Part shown: positions 58,401 to 64,000 of the stretch, piece after piece | How positions within the stretch are numbered: the first letter of the stretch is position 1 | Layout: every line of letters begins with the position of its first letter | Assembly (NCBI GenBank): GCA_947626145.1 | Contig: CANQRB010000009.1 | Location: forward strand, 1 to 64,000 | From: an uncultured Clostridia bacterium | GTDB taxonomy: Bacteria; Bacillota; Clostridia; UMGS1883 | Reading direction: 5' to 3' | DNA length: 64,000 nucleotides | Made by a program: the position numbers and the translations under genes | Notes under the pieces: generated by a model | Databases searched by the model: none | Seen by the model: the letters and a program-made list of their open reading frames with translations, nothing else | What the model was told of the DNA's origin: nothing

Positions 58401-61400
58401 CCGCTCCCAATGTTGACTCCACAACGGACACTGAAAATGTAACGATTTATGCTGTCTGGGCAGCCGATGAAAATGAAAACGGCACACCCGACTACAACGA
58501 GGATGGCCTGAGTCTCAGATACGATTACAATCTTAACGGCGGTACGACGCTTACAACCGAGGGACTTACTCTTCCCAGAAACCGGTCCGCGCTTATCCCC
58601 GGTGAGACGGTAACTCTTTGGCAGCAGCCCGAGGGTGTGATTTGGGGCAAGAGGAACGGCACTATAAATTCCACCAAGGCGGTATTTGTAGGCTGGAGCC
58701 TGACTAAGCGCGAATCTTCTCTTCCCGCTACGGCGACTCAGGATGGCAGCATCATAACTGTGGATGATGAGACGATCGAGCTTGTTGACAGCGTTACTCT
58801 TGACAATGAAAATGTCACGGTTTATGCCGTATGGGCTTTTGACCGCAATAATAACGGCTGGGCCGATTATCTTGGCGATCATGACGAGCTTATTACGGTT
58901 ACCTTTGACGCGAACGGCGGTACCGGCGCCAATCCTATTCTGCCCGCACCCGCGGAATACGTCCGTGGCTCCGAGGTAAGATTCCCCGCCGGCGCATGGA
59001 GGATGAAACGCGGCGATGATGTATTCGTAGGCTGGAGTCTCACACTGATTGAGGAATCCTTCGATGCATCCGCCGATCCCGCCGAAGTTGAGGCGCTGCT
59101 CCTCGGCGGTGACAACGAGTATACTTTCAAGGTAGAGCCTGCCGACCCCGATGACAGAACCTACACGCTTTATGCGGTATATTCTACCGATGTGAACGGT
59201 GACGGCAGACCGGACTATCAGATAACGGATCCTGTCCACGTTGAGTATTATGTCAATGGCGGTCAGGTGAAGCCTGAGGCGCTTGAAGACGAGCACAGTG
59301 GTATACACGAGCCTGATTCTGACGGTATGTTCTATACCTGCCCGCATTACCATATCCCCGGCGAGGCTGCCGGTCTATATGGTGACGGCGCAAGCATTAT
59401 CTACCGTGACGGCGCTGTATTCCTTGGCTGGAGCGCGGAGCCTGCGGATCTGCTTGAATCTCTTGAGGACGAACAGGCTGTCGAGCTGCTTGATGAGCTT
59501 GTTCTGCCTGATGACATTACAGGCAACGGCAAGGTTTACGCGGTTTGGGCCGTTGACGAAAACGCCAGCGGTATGCCCGATTACAGAGAGGACCGCTTCA
59601 AGGTGCTTTACTTCCTTGTTGGCGGAAGCTTCAGTGACGGAAAGACTGCCGTACCCGACGACGCGATATACCTTCCCGGCGACACCGCCGAGCTCTGGCA
59701 GCCGGCTGACAGCAGCGAGGCTCCCGGAATGAAGGATTTCGTATTCCTCGGCTGGAGTGAGAGCCGTCAGTCGGCATTCCAGAACAAACCCGCTGACGGA
59801 GTTCTTGTGGACAGTGTTGTTATCGGAAACAACGATCATATCGTATATGCGGTTTACGCTGTGGATGAGAACAACAACGGTATTCCCGACTACAATGAAG
59901 AGGTAGTACCCACTCCCGAGGACAAATACACAGTACATTACAGCATGAACGGCGGCGAGGGCAAGGTGCCCGCCGAGTATCTTGACGCCGAGTATGCGAT
60001 GGGAGAAAAGGCGAAGCTTTGGCCTGCGGAAGCGGCGGACGTAACAAAGGACGGCGCTGTATTCCTTGGCTGGAGCGCGAAGAAGCTTGACATATTCGAG
60101 TTCGAGCCCGATGAGGGAACACTTATCACCGAGCTTGAAATAACCGGCACCAATCCTGTTGTATATGCGGTATGGGCTGTGGACGAAAACGGAAACGGCG
60201 TACCGGATTATGACGAAACAACAGAACCCACTCCCGGAGACACATACAAAGTGCATTACAGCATGAACGGCGGCGAGGGCAAGGTGCCCGCCGAGTATCT
60301 TGACGCCGAGTATGCGATGGGTGAAAAGGCGAAGCTTTGGCCTGCGGAAGTAGCGGACGTGACAAAGGACGGCGCTGTATTCCTTGGCTGGAGTGAAAGG
60401 AAACATGACGTATTTGAATTTGAGCCTGACGATGGTGTTATCATCACTGAGCTTGAAATAACAACTACTGATCCGATTGTGTATGCGGTATGGGCCGTGG
60501 ACTTCAACGGTAATGGTAAGCCCGACTACAGCAACGACAGCTTTACCCTTCATTATGACGGAAACGGTTGTGATGGAGATTCCAGACTTCCTGTGGACGT
60601 GACAGGTATACTGTCCGGTACATCGGCCAAGCTGGCAAAGGCTCCCGTTGACGGACTCACCAGAGCCGGAGCGGTCCAGCTTGGATGGAGCGCTGAAAAG
60701 CATGACGTATTTACGGCGGCTCCCGAGGCGGGAACGATCATTAATATGGTAACCGTAATGGATGGCGACATCACCGTATATGCTGTATGGGCTGTGGATG
60801 AAAACGGTAATAATTTGCCTGATTACGGAGAGATCGGACATCCGGTAACCTATCATCTCAACGGCGGCGAGGGCGAGCTTCCCACAATAACAAATGTGAG
60901 ATACCTGCCCGGCGATGAGGTGGAGCTCTGGATACCCTCCGAGGGCGACGTTGTCAGGAAGAACGCCACATTCCTTGGCTGGAGCCTTGACGAGAGAAAT
61001 ATTTATATCGATAAGGCACCGGATCCAAAGGATTATGTGACCAGTGTTATTATGGATGAAGCCGGTATAGATGTATACGCCGTATGGGCTGTTGATGGCA
61101 ACAATAACGGCAAGCCCGATTATACGGAGGATAAATATGAGGTGATCTATGACGGCAACGGCAATACTGACGGTAATGTACCTGTTGACTCAAAGGCATA
61201 TTTGCCCGGAGAAACTGCTCTGATCAGGACCGGTGCGGGTCTTGTAAGGATTCGCATAGTCGGTGAGGAAGAGTTGACGGATGTTTTCGCGGGATGGAGC
61301 CTGGAAGCCCATGAGGAGGCATTTACAGACCTGGATGCAGCCGCGGAGGTCATCGTTGCAGGTACATCGGTAGTTGTTGAAGACGATATTGTTCTCTATG

Positions 61401-63565
61401 CGGTATGGGCAGAGGATGTGAACGGCAACGGAAAGCCGGATTATGCCGAAAACAGCCATAATCTGCTGTACGACGGCAATGGCGGAACTTTTGCCCATGA
61501 CGAAGAGATACATATTGATCCCGCGTTCTATTTGTCCGGTACGGAGATTGAACTTATGGCTGCCGATATCGCCGGTATTAAGATGGAAAAGGCTGTATTC
61601 CTGGGCTGGAGCCTTGAGAAGACGGAAATATTCACCGAGAAGCCCGGAGATGAAATCGAGCTGATCGACACGGTCGTTGTCGGTGACGGGAACATCACTG
61701 TTTACGCGGTATGGGCGGTCGATGAAAACGAAAACGGGGAAGAGGATTATCTTGAGCCCGAACCCGTTCCTGAGTACGCAGTCATGTATGACATGAATGG
61801 CGGCGAAGGTACAGTCCCAGAAGAATTTGACAGAACCTGGCCTGTCGGTTCCGAAGCTGAGCTTTGGAAACCTGCGGCGGGTGAGCTGACCATGACAAAG
61901 GCCGTATTCCTTGGCTGGAGCCTTGAAAAGCAAGACGTATTCGATGCTGAACCCGAAGAAGGAATACTTATTGACGAGTACGGCATTACAATGACAGAAG
62001 ACGGAGTTGAGGTATATGCGGTATGGGCCGTTGACGAAAACGAGAACGGTACTGCCGATTATCTTGAGTCCGAGCCCGTTCCCGAATATGCCGTTGAGTA
62101 CAGCTTAAACGGCGGTGAGGGTACGGTTCCCGAGGAATTCACCGGCACATATCCCGAAGGAACTGCAATAACTCTTTGGAATCCCGCCGACGGCGCGGTG
62201 CCCACAAGAGAAAAGGCCGTATTCCTTGGCTGGAGTGCTGATGAACATGAGATATTTACCGCAGCTCCCGAAGACGGAGTTGTAATAGGCACCATTGTTG
62301 TCAACGGCGATATAACGGTTTATGCCGTATGGGCCGTTGATGAGAATGAAAACGGCGTTCCCGATTATGTGACATATACGGTTACATATGAGTGGGCCGA
62401 CGCCGAATCAGCGCCGACGAACGTTGACGTTCCCTCGGCCGAAACGGCTGCCGACGGCATGAGCTTTGAACCTGCCAATGTAAAAAACAGCGGCAGATAC
62501 ACCTTCCGCGGATGGTATACTGACCGTGAATGTACCGAAAAGTATGTGAACGGAGTCCTGACTGCCGATATTACCCTTTACGGCAGATGGACCAGAAGCA
62601 GCGGCGGAAGCGGCGGCTCAGGCGGCGGTACAGGCGGTTCCGTTTACTACACTCTCACATCTGATGTGGGTGAAGGCGGAAAGATAAATCTTGCGGAACG
62701 TTACATAGCTAACCTGCATGAAAACGTTAACTATATCTTTACACCCGATGAGGGCAAGGTTGTAGCCGATGTAATAATTGACGGTTCCAGCATAGGCGTG
62801 GTTGAAAGCTATACGTTCACCGATGTTACCGATAACCACACAATTAAAGTCGTGTTTGCGGATGCAAAGGCGGATGATAAGACCAACGAAGCTGACGGTG
62901 AATCCGGCAGACTGTTTGTTACCGATCACATAGCCTATCTGAACGGCTATCCCGGAGGATTGTTCGGCCCTGATGATCACATGACCCGGGCAGAGGCTGC
63001 ACAGATGTTCTACAATCTCCTCAGGAATAAGGACGTAGAATATACCGAGCAGTTCGACGATGTACCCGATGACGCGTGGTATGCGGTGGCTGTCAACACT
63101 CTTGCGGCTATTGGAACCATTCGTGGCGTTGCGGAGGGTCAGTTCGCACCCGATCGCAATATCACCCGCGCGGAGCTTGTCACCATGGCAATACGTTTCT
63201 TTGGCGACACCTCTGACGTTACCGTAACCGGAAACGGCGGCTTTACCGACGTTGAGGAAGGAAAGTGGTATAACGACAGTATCGCTCTCGCGGCGGAAAT
63301 GGGCTGGATAAACGGTTATGAAGACGGAAGCTTCAGACCTGATAACGAGATCAGCCGTGCCGAGGTTACAGCTATAATCAACCGTATGCTTGGCAGAAAA
63401 GCTGATTTGTCCTATATGCGCTGGCATACGGATGAACTCAGAAGCTTCTCCGACCTTAAGGAAGACTATTGGGCTTACGGTGAAATCGTTGAAGCCACAA
63501 ATGCTCACAAGTTTGTGAAGGACGGTAACGGAGAAAGCTGGCTCAGGATTGAAACAGCCGAATGA
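46422..63565 (+). CDS. Giant SLH-anchored surface protein (~5,714 aa if restored), split in this assembly by a 9-G tract at 46579-46587
   Basis: Signal peptide MKTNSRSCRLLAVVISLCMLFTSMGQLAFA in one frame reaches a stop at ~46601; the 5,662-aa ORF continues in another frame. One added G gives a continuous frame. Three SLH repeats at the C-terminus. Confidence 0.88.
46778..53240 (+). repeat. About 14 divergent tandem modules (~145-165 aa each) in the N-terminal half of the giant protein, partly organised as three-module super-repeats of ~1.37 kb
   Basis: Recurrent (F/Y)xxYAGTY...W(K)(I/L)x(V/I)xxDGxV...SxxFTxxDWY... GCCGGCACCTACTACTATAACTATGCCG occurs at 48134 and again 1,371 bp later at 49505. 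Confidence 0.8.
53620..55330 (+). other. Predicted parallel beta-helix (pectate-lyase/adhesin-like) segment of the giant protein
   Basis: GGTIYLTDDIRIGYMAEVAGDKHVTIDGRNHTIFRANSGG, repeated NNTTVNFNDNAKVHEF, NSTVTINDNAELFNV, NHGSIDGELYLQNGADVTN. Confidence 0.7.
55423..56262 (+). other. Cys/His-rich segment with seven CxxC- or CxxxxC-type knuckles in the giant protein
   Basis: CTGC, CANSGC, CENC, CVEC, CLNDGC, CETC, CSVC with intervening H-rich turns (NHN, AHNYS, FGHTW, AHSW). Confidence 0.75.
56270..62400 (+). repeat. 18 tandem ...(V/A)xxGWS...VYAVWA-DxNxNGxxDY modules
   Basis: Consensus Y-x-x-NGG...F(L/A/V)GWS...(V/L)YAVWA(V/I)DxNxNGxxDYxE; counted by eye from the translated ORF. Confidence 0.9.
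59929..60490 (+). repeat. Recently duplicated module pair, 318-bp unit
   Basis: CAGCATGAACGGCGGCGAGGGCAAGGTGCCCGCCGAGTATCTTGACGCCGAGTATGCGATGGG at 59941 and 60259, nearly identical for ~140 bp. Confidence 0.9.
62905..63430 (+). other. Three S-layer-homology (SLH) repeats at the C-terminus of the giant protein
   Basis: YLNGYPGGLFGPDDHMTRAEAAQMFYNLL; IRGVAEGQFAPDRNITRAELVTMAIRF; INGYEDGSFRPDNEISRAEVTAIINRML. Confidence 0.95.
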
Positions 63566-63593
63566 CGTTGACGGTTTGACTCCCAAAAATCAA

Positions 63594-63620
63594 GACGCCG
63601 CCGGTTCGTCCGGCGGCGTC
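63594..63620. terminator. Strong GC hairpin after the giant gene
   Basis: GACGCCGCCGG-TTCGT-CCGGCGGCGTC; no clear plus-strand T tract. Confidence 0.5.
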
Positions 63621-63664
63621 AGGGGAGGCAAAAAACTCACTATGTAATCTGAAGGCACAGGGCT

Positions 63665-63723
63665 GTCCAAAATCCAAAAAAATTTACAAAACAGGCTTCG
63701 GTTCATGCCGAGGCCTGTTTTTC
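63665..63723 (+). repeat. Copy B of the dispersed hairpin repeat; terminator-like
   Basis: AAAATCCAAAAAAATTTACAAAACAGGCTTCGGTTCATGCCGAGGCCTGTTTTT. Confidence 0.6.
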
Positions 63724-64000
63724 GCATAAATCTATGCTGTGAGTTGCCCGCTGTTTCGCTAACGGGACATAAATAATATCCGGTTAATGCTCCTGTACCC
63801 GACGCGATGCGCTTCAAGATCTCGGTTTTGCTGCGCAATTTTTAGTGAAACCGTTTGTGTACGCGTTCCTGAAATAAATACCGGTTCTTTTTTTGTAAAA
63901 TTTGCACAAAAACTATTGCCTTTTTTCAAATGATATAGTATAATTAACAATAAAGGTATAATCTGTGCAGGTGCAGCCTGTCAGTAATACTAAAAAACGT

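Noticed and set aside
47129-62304. Long minus-strand ORFs opposite the giant gene (e.g. 48932..50362, 53048..54691, 55961..57376, 59375..60856)
   Set aside because: Antisense shadows of a biased-composition repetitive coding strand; no RBS or recognisable domain, and they mirror the plus-strand repeats.
1-64000. CRISPR arrays, rRNA/tRNA genes, transposases, prophage
   Set aside because: None recognised. The repeats present are in-frame protein modules without spacer-repeat structure, and no transposase, integrase or phage structural protein was seen in the ORF track.

Overview
The window is a chromosomal segment of a Clostridia-like Firmicute (judged from gene content and style; the species cannot be determined). 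Main blocks: (i) a leuA-type 2-isopropylmalate synthase behind a T-box leader whose apparent specifier is CTC (Leu). (ii) A secreted multidomain GH88/GH105-like protein. (iii) A ~20-kb minus-strand anaerobic cobalamin (cbi/cob) operon headed by a cobalamin riboswitch plus terminator. It also encodes a BtuFCD-like transporter, a lipoprotein CbiK cobaltochelatase and two NEAT-like membrane proteins; cbiL was not found. (iv) Assorted genes: HD hydrolase, DUF187 glycosidase, MltG, GH51 arabinofuranosidase, cyclophilin, PspC, LytTR+DUF3021, GGDEF, DUF4430+ECF-S, HAD, two RHH genes, LRR protein. (v) A Na+-pumping decarboxylase/transcarboxylase cluster. (vi) A ~17-kb gene (about 5,714 aa if in frame) for an SLH-anchored giant surface protein. 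The most notable signal is that this giant gene is split by a 9-G homopolymer just after its signal peptide: 10 G (or 7 G) restores one continuous frame. This suggests phase variation, transcriptional/ribosomal slippage, or a sequencing error. The gene also has a consensus promoter and a compact, potentially pseudoknotted leader that I could not assign to a known class. All calls come from reading the sequence and translations; no database search was run.
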